From Marinovum algicola (lineage in GTDB: Bacteria > Pseudomonadota > Alphaproteobacteria > Rhodobacterales > Rhodobacteraceae), in the NCBI RefSeq assembly GCF_900109145.1, contig NZ_FNYY01000013.1, positions 79,649-143,648 on the forward strand: DNA of 64,000 bases, given 5' to 3'. The first letter of the stretch is position 1; each line of letters begins with the position of its first letter. The position numbers were made by a program, and so were the translations under genes. The notes beneath the pieces were generated by a model. The model searched no databases. It was not told the DNA's origin and was given only the letters and a program-made list of their open reading frames with translations. Below, piece by piece: positions 1-8,817 of this stretch.

Positions 1-1
1 T

Positions 2-427
2 GCGCGCTGCAACATGCTCTACGATCCCAGCCACTATGTTCTGCAATGCCTTGATTACCTTGATAATATCGACATCTACGCCGATCGCATCAAGATGTTT
101 CACGTCAAGGATGCCGAGTTCAACCCGACCGGGCGCAAGGGCGTCTACGGCGGGTTCCAGCCCTGGGAAAAGCGGGCCGGGCGGTTCCGCAGCCTGGGTG
201 ACGGGCAGGTTGATTTCGGGGCGATCTTTTCCAAGATGGCGGCACATGATTTCGACGGCTGGGCCGTGGTCGAATGGGAATGCTGCCTGAAACATCCCGA
301 AGACGGCGCGCGCGAGGGCGCGGCCTTCGTCAAGGATCACATCATCCGGGTCACGCCGCATGCCTTTGACGATTTCGCCGGCGGCGCCGACGAGGACATG
401 AACCGCAAGCTATTGGGGATCGACTGA
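2..427 (+). CDS. Sugar phosphate isomerase/epimerase (TIM barrel), 5' truncated
   Basis: C-terminal part of a xylose-isomerase-like TIM-barrel protein (IolE/MocC type), cut by the window edge; frame 2 is open from the edge. The visible part holds strands typical of the fold: the segment MFHVKDAEF, with a His and an Asp that normally bind the divalent metal, and WAVVEWECC, where the Glu is the usual metal ligand. Such enzymes isomerise or dehydrate sugars or inositol derivatives. The stop codon shares one base with the next start (position 427), so it is translationally coupled to the Gfo/Idh dehydrogenase, its usual catabolic partner. The substrate cannot be told from the sequence. Confidence 0.85.
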   Translation, partial: ARCNMLYDPSHYVLQCLDYLDNIDIYADRIKMFHVKDAEFNPTGRKGVYGGFQPWEKRAGRFRSLGDGQVDFGAIFSKMAAHDFDGWAVVEWECCLKHPEDGAREGAAFVKDHIIRVTPHAFDDFAGGADEDMNRKLLGID

Positions 428-1569
428 TGGACCGTATCAGACTGGGCATGGTGGGCGGCGGCACGGACGCCTTTATCGGCGCGGTGCACCGCATCGCCAG
501 CCGCATTGACGACCGCTTCGAACTGGTGGCCGGCGCCTTGAGTTCAACCCCCGAGAAGGCGCGCACCAGCGGCGCGGCGCTGGGGCTGGCGGAAGATCGC
601 TCTTATGGCACCTTCGAGGAGATGGCCGAACGCGAGGCCGGCCGCGACGACGGGATCGAGGCGGTCAGCATCGTCACACCGAACCATGTGCATGCCGCCG
701 CCGCCCGGGCGTTTCTCGAGCGTGGCATCCATGTGATCTGCGACAAGCCGCTGACCGCGACGCAAGAGGATGCCGAGGCGCTGCGCCATGCAGTGGCCGA
801 CAGCAAGGCGGTGTTCGTGCTGACGCATAATTACACCGGCTATCCGCTGGTGCGTCAGGCGCGCGAGATGGTGGCACAGGGCGATCTGGGCGAGATCCGC
901 GTCGTGCAGGCGGAATATCCGCAGGACTGGATGACCGATGCGGTCGAAGCCGCCGGCGTCAAACAGGCGGAATGGCGCACCGATCCGGCGCGTTCGGGCG
1001 CTGGCGGGTCGATCGGCGACATCGGCACCCATGCCTACAACCTCGCCTGTTTCGTGACCGGGCTGAAGGGGGCGGAGCTGGCGGCCGACCTGCACAGCTT
1101 CGGGACCGGGCGCAAGCTTGACGACAACGCCCATGTGATGCTGCGCTTCGATGGCGGTGCGCGGGGGATGTTGTGGTGTTCGCAGGTGGCGCCGGGCTGC
1201 GAAAACGCGCTGCGGCTCAGGGTCTTTGGCACCAAAGGCGGGCTGGAATGGGCGCAGGAAAACCCCAACGAGCTCTGGTTCACGCCGCATGGAGAGGCCA
1301 CGCGGCGGATCACGCGGATGGGGGCCGGCGCATCGGACGCCGCCAATGCGGTAAGCCGTGTGCCGCCGGGCCACCCCGAAGGCTATCTGGAAGGCTTCGC
1401 CAATATCTACGGCGGCGCCGCCGATGCGATCCGTGCGGTCCAGAGCGGTGCCGACCGTGACGCGGCGCTTGGGCTGCTGCCGGGGATCGGCGCCGGGCTG
1501 GACGGCATGGCCTTCATCGGCGCCTGCGTGCGGTCGTCGCAGGACAATACCGCCTGGGTGACGCTGTGA
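427..1569 (+). CDS. Gfo/Idh/MocA family oxidoreductase
   Basis: 380-residue NAD(P)-dependent sugar or inositol dehydrogenase. The N-terminal Rossmann segment contains GMVGGG near residue 9. CDKPLT follows near residue 100 in place of the usual EKP motif, and GDIGTHAYNL near residue 197 supplies the Asp and His of the substrate site. Length is typical. The start overlaps the upstream stop by one base and the end overlaps the ATPase gene by four bases, so it belongs to one operon with the TIM-barrel enzyme and a sugar ABC transporter. The pairing with a TIM-barrel enzyme resembles MocA/MocC or inositol catabolism, but the substrate is inferred only from this company. Confidence 0.92.
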   Translation: MDRIRLGMVGGGTDAFIGAVHRIASRIDDRFELVAGALSSTPEKARTSGAALGLAEDRSYGTFEEMAEREAGRDDGIEAVSIVTPNHVHAAAARAFLERGIHVICDKPLTATQEDAEALRHAVADSKAVFVLTHNYTGYPLVRQAREMVAQGDLGEIRVVQAEYPQDWMTDAVEAAGVKQAEWRTDPARSGAGGSIGDIGTHAYNLACFVTGLKGAELAADLHSFGTGRKLDDNAHVMLRFDGGARGMLWCSQVAPGCENALRLRVFGTKGGLEWAQENPNELWFTPHGEATRRITRMGAGASDAANAVSRVPPGHPEGYLEGFANIYGGAADAIRAVQSGADRDAALGLLPGIGAGLDGMAFIGACVRSSQDNTAWVTL

Positions 1570-3080
1570 CCGAGCCCGTCCTGTCGCTGCGCAACGTGCA
1601 CAAGAGCTTCGGCCCGGTCGAGGTTCTGCACGGTGTCGATCTGGATATCCGCGCCGGCGAGGTGCTGGCGCTGATCGGCGAGAACGGGGCGGGCAAATCG
1701 ACGGCGATGAAATGTCTCGCCGGTTATCAACCTGCCTCGTCGGGGCGGATTCTGCTCGACGGGGAAGAGGTGAGTTTTGCCTCGCTGCATGAGGGCGAGG
1801 CGGCGGGGATCGTGCTGATCCACCAGGAATTCAACCTCGCCGAGCAGCTGACGGTGGAACAGAACATTTTCCTCGGGCGCGAGCTGCGCAGGGGGCTCCT
1901 GCTCGACAAGGCCGAGATGCGGCGGCGCTCACGCGAGTACCTGGCACGGGTGAAATGCCGGGTGGACCCGGATACGCCGGTGTCGAAATTGTCGAACTCC
2001 GACAAGCAGATGGTCGAGATCGCCAAGGCGCTGGGCCGCGACGCCCGCGTGCTGATCATGGATGAGCCGACAGCGGTTCTGACCAATGCCGAGGCTGCCA
2101 TCCTGTTCGAACAGGTCGAGGCCCTGCGCGCCACGGGCACGGCGATCGTCTTTACCTCGCACAAGCTGGGCGAGGTAAAGCAGATTGCCGACCGGGTCAG
2201 CGTAATGCGCGATGGCATGGTGGTGCAGACCGCGCCCGTACAGGACATGAGCGAAGACCAGATGGCGACGGCGATGGTCGGGCGCGACGTCTCCGATCTC
2301 TATCCCGCCAAGGCTGAAGTAGCGGCGGATGCTCCGGTGCTGCTGCGCGTCGACGGGCTGGATGTGCCGGGCTTTGCCGAAGGCGTGAGCTTTGCGTTGC
2401 GCGCCGGCGAAATCCTCGGGATCGCGGGGCTTGTCGGCTCGGGCCGGACCGAGGCGATGGAGGGGCTCTGCGGGCTGCGCATCGCCCGGGCGGACCGAAC
2501 CGAGATCGCAGGGCAAAGCGTGCAGATCCGCAAACCCTCGGATGCGCTCAGGCACCGGCTGTGTTACCTGACCGAGGATCGCAAGCTGCGGGGTCTGCTG
2601 CTGGACAAGGGCATGCGCGAGAACCTGACCTTGCAGGCGCTCGCCAGATTTGGCGGCCTGCTGATCGACCAAAAGGCCGAGGATGCGGCCCTGACCCGGG
2701 CCATTCGCGAATTCGACATTCGCGCCGGGCGGCGCGACGTGCGGGTCGGCAACCTCTCGGGCGGCAACCAGCAGAAGCTGCTTCTGGCCAAGGTCATGCA
2801 GAGCGAGCCGCAGATCCTGATCGTTGACGAGCCGACCCGCGGTATCGACATCGGCACCAAGCAACAGATCTATGCCTTCCTGAGCGATCTTGCGGCTTCG
2901 GGCCATGGCATCGTCGTGATTTCATCCGAGATGCAAGAGATCATCGGCCTGGCCAATCGCGTTCTGGTGATGCGGCAAGGTCGGATCGCCGGGGAACTTG
3001 CCGGAGAGGCGATCACCGAAGAAGCCATCGTGCGCCACGCCGTGGGTGTCGGCGCCGATCCCAAGGAAAGGGCAGCCTGA
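1566..3080 (+). CDS. Sugar ABC transporter ATP-binding protein (RbsA/MglA type)
   Basis: 504 residues with two fused nucleotide-binding domains, as in RbsA. The first has a canonical Walker A (GENGAGKST, residues 38-46), a degenerate signature LSNSDKQ and Walker B followed by DEPTAVLT. The second has the usual degenerate P-loop (GLVGSGRTE), a canonical LSGGNQQK signature and DEPTRGID. The start is GTG at 1566 in a GTGA overlap with the upstream stop. It energises the permease encoded immediately downstream for monosaccharide or cyclitol uptake. Confidence 0.95.
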   Translation: MTEPVLSLRNVHKSFGPVEVLHGVDLDIRAGEVLALIGENGAGKSTAMKCLAGYQPASSGRILLDGEEVSFASLHEGEAAGIVLIHQEFNLAEQLTVEQNIFLGRELRRGLLLDKAEMRRRSREYLARVKCRVDPDTPVSKLSNSDKQMVEIAKALGRDARVLIMDEPTAVLTNAEAAILFEQVEALRATGTAIVFTSHKLGEVKQIADRVSVMRDGMVVQTAPVQDMSEDQMATAMVGRDVSDLYPAKAEVAADAPVLLRVDGLDVPGFAEGVSFALRAGEILGIAGLVGSGRTEAMEGLCGLRIARADRTEIAGQSVQIRKPSDALRHRLCYLTEDRKLRGLLLDKGMRENLTLQALARFGGLLIDQKAEDAALTRAIREFDIRAGRRDVRVGNLSGGNQQKLLLAKVMQSEPQILIVDEPTRGIDIGTKQQIYAFLSDLAASGHGIVVISSEMQEIIGLANRVLVMRQGRIAGELAGEAITEEAIVRHAVGVGADPKERAA

Positions 3081-4081
3081 TGGCAAGCGAGACCGTGAAC
3101 ATGCCGGAGCGTCGGCGCAAACTGCCGTCGATGTCGGTGCTGGGGCCTGTCATCGCGCTTCTGGTGCTGGTGGCGATCGGGGCGATGATGAACCCGAATT
3201 TCCTCGGTGCGGGCAATATCACCAACGTGCTGGCGCGCTCGGCCTTTATCGGGATCATCGCGGTGGGCATGACCTTCGTGATCACCGCCGGCGGGCTGGA
3301 TCTCTCGGTGGGGTCGATGGCGGCCTTTATTGCCGGGTTGATGATCCTGGTGATGAACGCCGCGCTGCCGGTGCTGGGGGTGGGCGTGCCGATCATTCTG
3401 CTGGGGATGGCGACGGCGCTGATTGCCGGGCTGCTGGCCGGGCTCTTGAACGGCTTTCTGATCACCACGCTGGGGATCGAGGCCTTCATCGTCACTCTCG
3501 GCACCATGGGCATCTATCGCAGCCTCGTCACCTGGTTGGCCGACGGCGGCACGCTGAGCCTGGATTTCGGGCTGCGCACCTTCTATCGCCCGGTCTATTT
3601 CGACGGCATCCTCGGGGTGTCCTGGCCGATCATCGTCTTTGCGCTGGTGGTGATCATCGGCGAAGTGGTCATGAGCCGGGCCCGTTTCGGCCGGCATTGT
3701 GCCGCCACCGGATCGAGCGAGCACGTTGCGCATTATTCCAACGTCAACGTGAACCGCACCCGGCTTGCCACCTATGCCATGCTCGGTGTGCTGGTGGGGG
3801 TGGCCACCATCATGTATGTGCCGCGGCTGGGCTCGGCCTCGGCCTCGACCGGCGTGCTCTGGGAACTCGAGGCGATTGCGGCGGTAATCATCGGCGGAAC
3901 CGTGCTCAAGGGCGGTTTCGGCCGGGTCTGGGGCACGGTGATCGGCGTTCTGATCCTGAGCCTGATCGACAACATTCTCAATCTGACTGACCTGGTGTCG
4001 CCCTATCTCAACGGCGCGATCCAGGGGGTCATCATCATTCTCGCTGTCATTTTGCAGCGCGAAGCCAAGGCGAAGGGCTGA
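3080..4081 (+). CDS. Sugar ABC transporter permease (RbsC type)
   Basis: 333 residues, hydrophobic throughout with about 8-10 predicted membrane spans. The family loop VITAGGLDLSVGSM is near residue 72 and AVIIGGTVLKGG near residue 270, both typical of RbsC/AraH permeases. The start codon shares one base with the stop of the ATPase gene (TGATG). It forms the membrane channel of the importer encoded at 1566-5061. Confidence 0.94.
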   Translation: MASETVNMPERRRKLPSMSVLGPVIALLVLVAIGAMMNPNFLGAGNITNVLARSAFIGIIAVGMTFVITAGGLDLSVGSMAAFIAGLMILVMNAALPVLGVGVPIILLGMATALIAGLLAGLLNGFLITTLGIEAFIVTLGTMGIYRSLVTWLADGGTLSLDFGLRTFYRPVYFDGILGVSWPIIVFALVVIIGEVVMSRARFGRHCAATGSSEHVAHYSNVNVNRTRLATYAMLGVLVGVATIMYVPRLGSASASTGVLWELEAIAAVIIGGTVLKGGFGRVWGTVIGVLILSLIDNILNLTDLVSPYLNGAIQGVIIILAVILQREAKAKG

Positions 4082-4110
4082 AAGCCCCGCCGTTCCAAGG
4101 GAGGAAAGCA

Positions 4111-5061
4111 ATGACATATTTGAAGACATTCGCAACCGGGCTGGTCGCCGCGGCGGTCACCGCCGGCATGGCCATGGCGCAGGACGCCAAGGTGATTGGC
4201 GTCTCGATCCCCGCCGCCACCCACGGCTGGGCCGGGGGCATGAACTTTCACGCGCAGGAGGCGGTGAAACGGCTGGAAGAGGTCTATCCCGAGCTCGATT
4301 TCGTGCTGGCCACGGCCTCGGATCCGGGCAAGCAGGTCAATGACATCGAGGACATGGTGGCGACCCGCAACATCAGCGCGCTGGTGGTGCTGCCGTTCGA
4401 GAGCGAGCCGCTGACCTCGCCGGTGCAGGCGGTGGCCGAAGGCGGCGCCTGGGTGACGGTGGTCGATCGCGGTCTTTCGGTCGAGGGGATCGAGGATCTC
4501 TATGTCGCTGGCGACAACCCGGGCTTCGGCCGGGTTTCGGGCGAATACATGGCCTCGAAAATGCCCGACGGCGGCAAGATCGTCGTGCTGCGCGGCATCC
4601 CGACGACCATCGACAACGAGCGCGTGGCGGGCTTTGAAAGCGCCATCGAAGGCTCGGGCATCGAGATCATCGACATGGAGCACGGCAACTGGAACCGCGA
4701 CGACAGCTTCAACGTGATGCAGGATTTCCTGTCCAAGCACGAGCAGATCGATGCGGTCTGGGCTTCGGATGATGACATGGCGGTGGGCGTTCTGGCAGCG
4801 ATCGATGCGGCGGGCCGCGACGACGTGCAATTCGTGCTGGGCGGCGCCGGCATGAAGGAGATGGTCAAGCGCGTCATGGACGGCGACACCATGATCCCGG
4901 CCGACGTGACCTATCCGCCGTCGATGATCGCCACTGCGATCGAACTGACGGCGGTGGGCATGACCTCGACCGCGCCGGTCTCGGGCACCTTCACCATCGG
5001 TTCGGTGCTGATCACGCCGGAGAACGCGGAACAATTCTATTATCCCGACAGCCCGTTCTGA
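4111..5061 (+). CDS. Periplasmic sugar-binding protein of ABC transporter
   Basis: 316 residues with an N-terminal signal peptide (hydrophobic stretch to about residue 21, probable cleavage in AMA-QDA). The body is a type I periplasmic-binding (RbsB/MocB-like) fold: KVIGVSIPAATHGWAGG at the start of the first lobe and VWASDDDMAVGVLAAID in the hinge region. A GGGAGG-like ribosome site (GGGAGG, 4099-4104) precedes the ATG. Last gene of the operon and followed by a strong hairpin. The ligand is unknown; the operon partners suggest a sugar or inositol derivative. Confidence 0.93.
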   Translation: MTYLKTFATGLVAAAVTAGMAMAQDAKVIGVSIPAATHGWAGGMNFHAQEAVKRLEEVYPELDFVLATASDPGKQVNDIEDMVATRNISALVVLPFESEPLTSPVQAVAEGGAWVTVVDRGLSVEGIEDLYVAGDNPGFGRVSGEYMASKMPDGGKIVVLRGIPTTIDNERVAGFESAIEGSGIEIIDMEHGNWNRDDSFNVMQDFLSKHEQIDAVWASDDDMAVGVLAAIDAAGRDDVQFVLGGAGMKEMVKRVMDGDTMIPADVTYPPSMIATAIELTAVGMTSTAPVSGTFTIGSVLITPENAEQFYYPDSPF

Positions 5062-5075
5062 TCGCGCTGCCACGG

Positions 5076-5099
5076 ATCCCCCGCAGCGCTGCGGGGGAT
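5076..5099 (+). terminator. Hairpin terminator after sugar ABC operon
   Basis: A perfect 24-bp palindrome whose two 12-base arms (ATCCCCCGCAGC and its complement) give a very GC-rich hairpin 14 bases after the stop codon. It has no long T run, so termination strength is uncertain. The rest of the gap, 5100-5384, holds no convincing gene; it lies 3' of two convergent operons. Confidence 0.6.
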
Positions 5100-5384
5100 G
5101 CTCCCCTTACACTGGTTCCTGCGCATTCGTGGCAAACCCGGCCTTCACCCCTTTCATGGACAACGAACGGGTTGGCGGCGGCGTCGGCTCTGCGATTTGG
5201 CGATTGCGTCGGCGGTTAAGAACGACGGGCCGCACCTGAGCGACCCTGGTGACGGTCGACGAGCAAAGGGCGCAACGCCTCCAGTCACGGCAGCGAGCCA
5301 AAGGCAAAGCCGTTGTTGGTGGCTGCCATCGCAGGCCCGCGCTATGCTGTCGAACGCGTCTGGACATCCCCTGTCCGCAGCCGC

Positions 5385-6467
5385 TCACGCGCGGTTCAGC
5401 AGCTTGCTGTATTTTCTCACGAACAGGTTCTCGCCTTTCATCTTGCGCGTCAGAAGGTCCCCTGCCGTGAACAGGCCGAGGAAAGAATTGCCGCGCTTCG
5501 GCCCGAGCGGCACAAGGATCGGCGCCTTGGGGCCCCATGGCTTGTAGGGTTTCATCTGTTCGAGCGGCTTGCCCGAAATGAACCCTTTGAGCGTTGCCTT
5601 GAGCCAGGGCAGCTGACGGCTGGTCGCGACGATGGTCATGCCGTCCCCCGCATCGGCCAGGTCTCCGGCGGCCAAGACGTTGGGCAGCGACGACGGGCGC
5701 AGCCACCGATCCACCTTGACCCGGTTCGCGGTGCTCTTCTGCGTGTCCGGCAGGCCGTCGAGCAACTCGGAACTGGCGCGTGAGCCGAGGACGGGGAAGA
5801 TCAGGTCGAACTCCAGCTCCGACCCGTCCGACAGCTTCAGGCGGCCCGCGTAAGGCTCGGTCAGGCTTTGCAGGTTCTCGGCCCTTTTGCCGAGTACCAG
5901 GGTCACGCCGGCGTCGCGCAGCTTGCTGGCCAACGCCGTGCCGAGCTTCTCCGGCATGGTGGGAAACAGGCGGCCTGTATCCGAGATCAGCGTGATCTCC
6001 TTGTCCGGCATGGCATGGGCTATCTCCCCCGCCAGCTCGGTGCCGACGGCCCCCGCGCCGACGATTCCGATCCTCCGGGCCGCGTTGAGCTGGTCGTGAA
6101 CGCGCTGGTTGGCCTGCCGCAGCCCGTCGATGTCGTCACCGACAGGTTTGAAGGGCGTGGCATTGGATGAGCCAGTGGCGACGACGATATAATCGGCCGC
6201 GACTCTTTGGCCGTCGTCCAGCGTCACGCCGTCGGCATCGATGCCGTTCGCACGGGCGCGCAGAACCCGTCCGTTCTTCAATAGGCGGTCGTAGGGGATC
6301 AGGGCGCGGTCGAGCAACGCAGGATCGACGACGGCGCGGATCATTGCGGGTGCATGAACGAAATGGCTGCGCGGCTCGATCAGGGTGACCTCAGCGGTAT
6401 TGTCGAGCGATTTCGCGAGTTCGGCGCCGATGTAGCCGCCGCCGATGATGGCGATGCGTTTGGACAT
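5385..6467 (-). CDS. NAD(P)/FAD-dependent oxidoreductase (AIFM2/FSP1-like NDH)
   Basis: 360 residues starting at the ATG at 6467, chosen because AAGGAA lies just upstream and the protein then begins directly with the FAD fold (IAIIGGGYIGAELA, residues 4-17). A second nucleotide fold (IGIVGAGAVGTELAGEI) lies near residue 145, and VLAAGDLAD near residue 270 is the second FAD contact. The arrangement matches AIFM2/FSP1-like and type II NADH dehydrogenases that pass electrons from NAD(P)H to quinones. The C-terminal 50 residues are basic and could touch the membrane. It stands alone, and its physiological acceptor is not evident. Confidence 0.85.
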   Translation of the reverse strand: MSKRIAIIGGGYIGAELAKSLDNTAEVTLIEPRSHFVHAPAMIRAVVDPALLDRALIPYDRLLKNGRVLRARANGIDADGVTLDDGQRVAADYIVVATGSSNATPFKPVGDDIDGLRQANQRVHDQLNAARRIGIVGAGAVGTELAGEIAHAMPDKEITLISDTGRLFPTMPEKLGTALASKLRDAGVTLVLGKRAENLQSLTEPYAGRLKLSDGSELEFDLIFPVLGSRASSELLDGLPDTQKSTANRVKVDRWLRPSSLPNVLAAGDLADAGDGMTIVATSRQLPWLKATLKGFISGKPLEQMKPYKPWGPKAPILVPLGPKRGNSFLGLFTAGDLLTRKMKGENLFVRKYSKLLNRA

Positions 6468-6731
6468 GGGGGTATTTCCTTTCAAGGCGGGCCGGCGGCG
6501 GAGGGTCCTTGGCGCAAGCCGCTGGTCATTTGGGTGACGGGGAGGGCCCGCAGTCCTTCGGTCTCTCCCTTCGGGGACACCCGGCCGGAAAGGGCCAAGT
6601 GTCCCGGTATCCTCACATGACTTCGGCAAGTTTTTGAAGGCTGTGTCCTGCGACACACCGTCATTTGTCGTGGCGCCTGCCGAACAAGCTGTCGCCGCGC
6701 CGCATCTCCGGCAGGTAGCCCAGATTGTCGA

Positions 6732-7095
6732 TCAACTGCGTTTTCTTGCGGGCGCCAACGAATTCCTTGGCCCCGGTTGCGCCACTATTGCCGTCGCCGC
6801 GTGGCTGACCGAGGCGGGCAGGTTTGGCATGTTGCGTACGATCGGTATCCCGGCGCCCAAATACCCCTTGCAATAGCCGACCGGCGCGTCGGTCGCGACA
6901 GTGACAATGATGGGCTCGCCGGCGCCATACTCCGCCAGCGACGGCATGAGCTGATCCGGCGCCGGCGGCTTGACGTCTATGACCAGAACCGCCGGCGCCT
7001 GCGGCGGGGTCGCTCATTGTCACTGCCTCGCGCCTGACACCGGCGGCGAACCAGCCCGCAAGCAGCGCCAGGTTCAATAAGTCGGAGCCGATCAT
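6732..7095 (-). pseudogene. Decayed pyrroline-5-carboxylate reductase (proC remnant)
   Basis: Two reading frames together resemble ProC. From 7095, ALLAGWFAAGV followed by VTMSDPAA matches the ProC N-terminus. After a frameshift near 7000 a second frame reads VLVIDVKPPAPDQ, then IIVTVA, GAGIPIVRNMPN and LPASV, the classic ProC core (AVKPQ ... PIVRAMPNTPA). The glycine-rich nucleotide loop is damaged and the C-terminal catalytic domain is missing, so it cannot be functional. The neighbouring stretch 6468-6731 contains only the upstream region of the oxidoreductase gene, with a short TGTGTC/GACACA dyad at 6642-6657. Confidence 0.7.
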
Positions 7096-7127
7096 GACAA
7101 GGCCGCGTTTGTTGATCGCCTACAGGT

Positions 7128-8057
7128 TCATGCGGCGGTGTTCCGCGCCACGAGCTCCTTGTAAAGTTCCCGGATGCGCCTGGTAATGGGTCGGTCGCCG
7201 GTGCCAATGGCTTTGCCGTCGATCTCTGCCACGGGGGTCTGGGCGCCGAAGGTGCCCGTCAGGAAGGCCTCTTCGGCGCCGTAGGCTTCAAACAGCGAAT
7301 AGTTCTTCTCGAAGACCGGGATGCCATTGTCGCGGCACAGGTCGATCACCTTCTGCCGGGTGACGCCGTTCATGCAGTAATCGCCGGTCGAGGTCCAGAC
7401 CTCGCCGCGGCGCACAATGAAAAAGTTGCAGGCGTTGGTGGTGTTCACGAAACCATGCGGATCAAGCATCAGCCCTTCGTCGGCGCCGGCCTGTTCCGCC
7501 TGGATGCAGGCGATCACGCAATTCAATTTGGAATGGCTGTTGAACTTCGCGTCCTGGCTCATCGGCAAACCGCGGACCTGCGGCACGGTGGCCAGGCGGA
7601 TGCCCTTGGATTGCAGCCGGTCCACCGGCTTCGAATGCTCGATGATCGCGACGATGGTGGCGCCCCAGCGGCTGAGACCCGGGTGCTGGAACGGCTTGGC
7701 CTTGCGGCCGCGAGTCACCATCAGGCGGCAATGCGCGTCGGTGTTCATGCCATTGGCCTCGGCGGTCTTGTTGAGGATCTCGAGGATGTCGTCCGGCCCG
7801 ATCTCGAGGTCGATGGAGACCGCTTTGAGCGAATTGAACATCCGGTCCATGTGCTCGTCGAAGAAGGCCCATTTGCCGTTGTAGAGCCGCATGCCCTCCC
7901 ACATGCCGTCGCCCAGCATGAAACCGGCGTCATAGACCGAGACCACCGCCTCGGCCTTGGGCTTCAGCTCGCCGTTGACGTAGATCAGGATATTGTCGTT
8001 GCGCGGATCGTGCTCTGCGTCGTGGGTGGTCTTCTTGTCGAGATCAATCGTCGTCAT
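7128..8057 (-). CDS. Class IV aminotransferase (branched-chain/D-amino-acid type)
   Basis: 309-residue PLP-dependent fold type IV aminotransferase. VYDAGFMLGDGMWEGMR (residues 41-57) is the typical N-terminal signature and K177 in NSHSKLNC is the likely Schiff-base lysine. The C-terminal phosphate-binding TGT is in AFLTGTFGA. The usual motif with Glu before the cofactor loop is replaced by FVNTTNACNFF, so the Glu that normally contacts the PLP ring nitrogen seems to be absent. The gene directly follows an amino-acid ABC transporter operon (1-bp gap), so it probably transaminates the imported amino acid. Confidence 0.88.
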   Translation of the reverse strand: MTTIDLDKKTTHDAEHDPRNDNILIYVNGELKPKAEAVVSVYDAGFMLGDGMWEGMRLYNGKWAFFDEHMDRMFNSLKAVSIDLEIGPDDILEILNKTAEANGMNTDAHCRLMVTRGRKAKPFQHPGLSRWGATIVAIIEHSKPVDRLQSKGIRLATVPQVRGLPMSQDAKFNSHSKLNCVIACIQAEQAGADEGLMLDPHGFVNTTNACNFFIVRRGEVWTSTGDYCMNGVTRQKVIDLCRDNGIPVFEKNYSLFEAYGAEEAFLTGTFGAQTPVAEIDGKAIGTGDRPITRRIRELYKELVARNTAA

Positions 8058-8058
8058 G

Positions 8059-8811
8059 TCAGTGTCCCAGTATCTGGCCGAGAAAGGCCTGTGTGCGTTC
8101 GTGTTTCGGAGTGGTGAAGAAGGTTTCGGGGGCGGCCTCTTCGACGATCTCGCCGTCGGCCATGAAGATCACCCGGTCGGCGACCTGGCGGGCAAAGCCC
8201 ATCTCGTGGGTGACGCAGATCATCGTCATCCCGTCCTGTGCGAGGCCCACCATGACATCGAGCACCTCGGAGATCATCTCCGGGTCCAGCGCCGAGGTGG
8301 GTTCGTCGAACAGCATGATCTCGGGCTTCATACAGAGCGCGCGGGCAATCGCCACCCGCTGTTGCTGGCCGCCGGAGAGCTGGCCAGGATACTTGTCGGC
8401 CTGCTCGGGGATCTTGACGCGGGTGAGATATTCCATCGCCACCTCTTCCGCCTCGGCGCGGGACTGCTTGCGCACCAATTTGGGCGCGAGGATGCAGTTT
8501 TCCAGGATCGTCATGTGCGGAAACAGGTTGAAATGCTGGAACACCATGCCGGTCTCGCGGCGGATTTCGTCGATGTTGTCAAGGTTGTCATCCAGTTCGG
8601 TGCCCAGCACCGTGATGGTGCCGGACTGGTGTTCCTCCAGCCGGTTGATACAGCGGATGAGCGTCGACTTGCCCGACCCGGAGGGGCCGCAGACGACGAT
8701 CTTTTCACCCTTGGCCACCTCCAGGTTGATGCCCTTCAGGGCATGGAATGTGCCGTAGTACTTGTCCATCTGGCTGATGCGGACAGCGGTTTGCGAAATG
8801 GGCATGGTCAA
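8059..8811 (-). CDS. aapP: Amino-acid ABC transporter ATP-binding protein
   Basis: 250-residue single nucleotide-binding domain of the GlnQ/AapP family: Walker [10 protein letters not shown] near residue 39, signature LSGGQQQR, Walker B followed by [11 protein letters not shown], and the switch His in VTHEMGF. It closes the four-gene transporter set read from 12142 downward and lies 6 bases after the second permease gene. It powers uptake of polar amino acids by analogy to AapJQMP. Confidence 0.95.
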   Translation of the reverse strand: MTMPISQTAVRISQMDKYYGTFHALKGINLEVAKGEKIVVCGPSGSGKSTLIRCINRLEEHQSGTITVLGTELDDNLDNIDEIRRETGMVFQHFNLFPHMTILENCILAPKLVRKQSRAEAEEVAMEYLTRVKIPEQADKYPGQLSGGQQQRVAIARALCMKPEIMLFDEPTSALDPEMISEVLDVMVGLAQDGMTMICVTHEMGFARQVADRVIFMADGEIVEEAAPETFFTTPKHERTQAFLGQILGH

Positions 8812-8817
8812 ATCCTC

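Noticed and set aside
2870..4135. Minus-strand open frame of 421 codons
   Set aside because: Antisense to the RbsA/RbsC-like genes; His/Asp-rich shadow frame.
6642..6657. TGTGTC-CTGC-GACACA dyad as an operator of the NAD(P)/FAD oxidoreductase
   Set aside because: A single short dyad 175 bp from the start codon, with no promoter or regulator gene nearby to support it.
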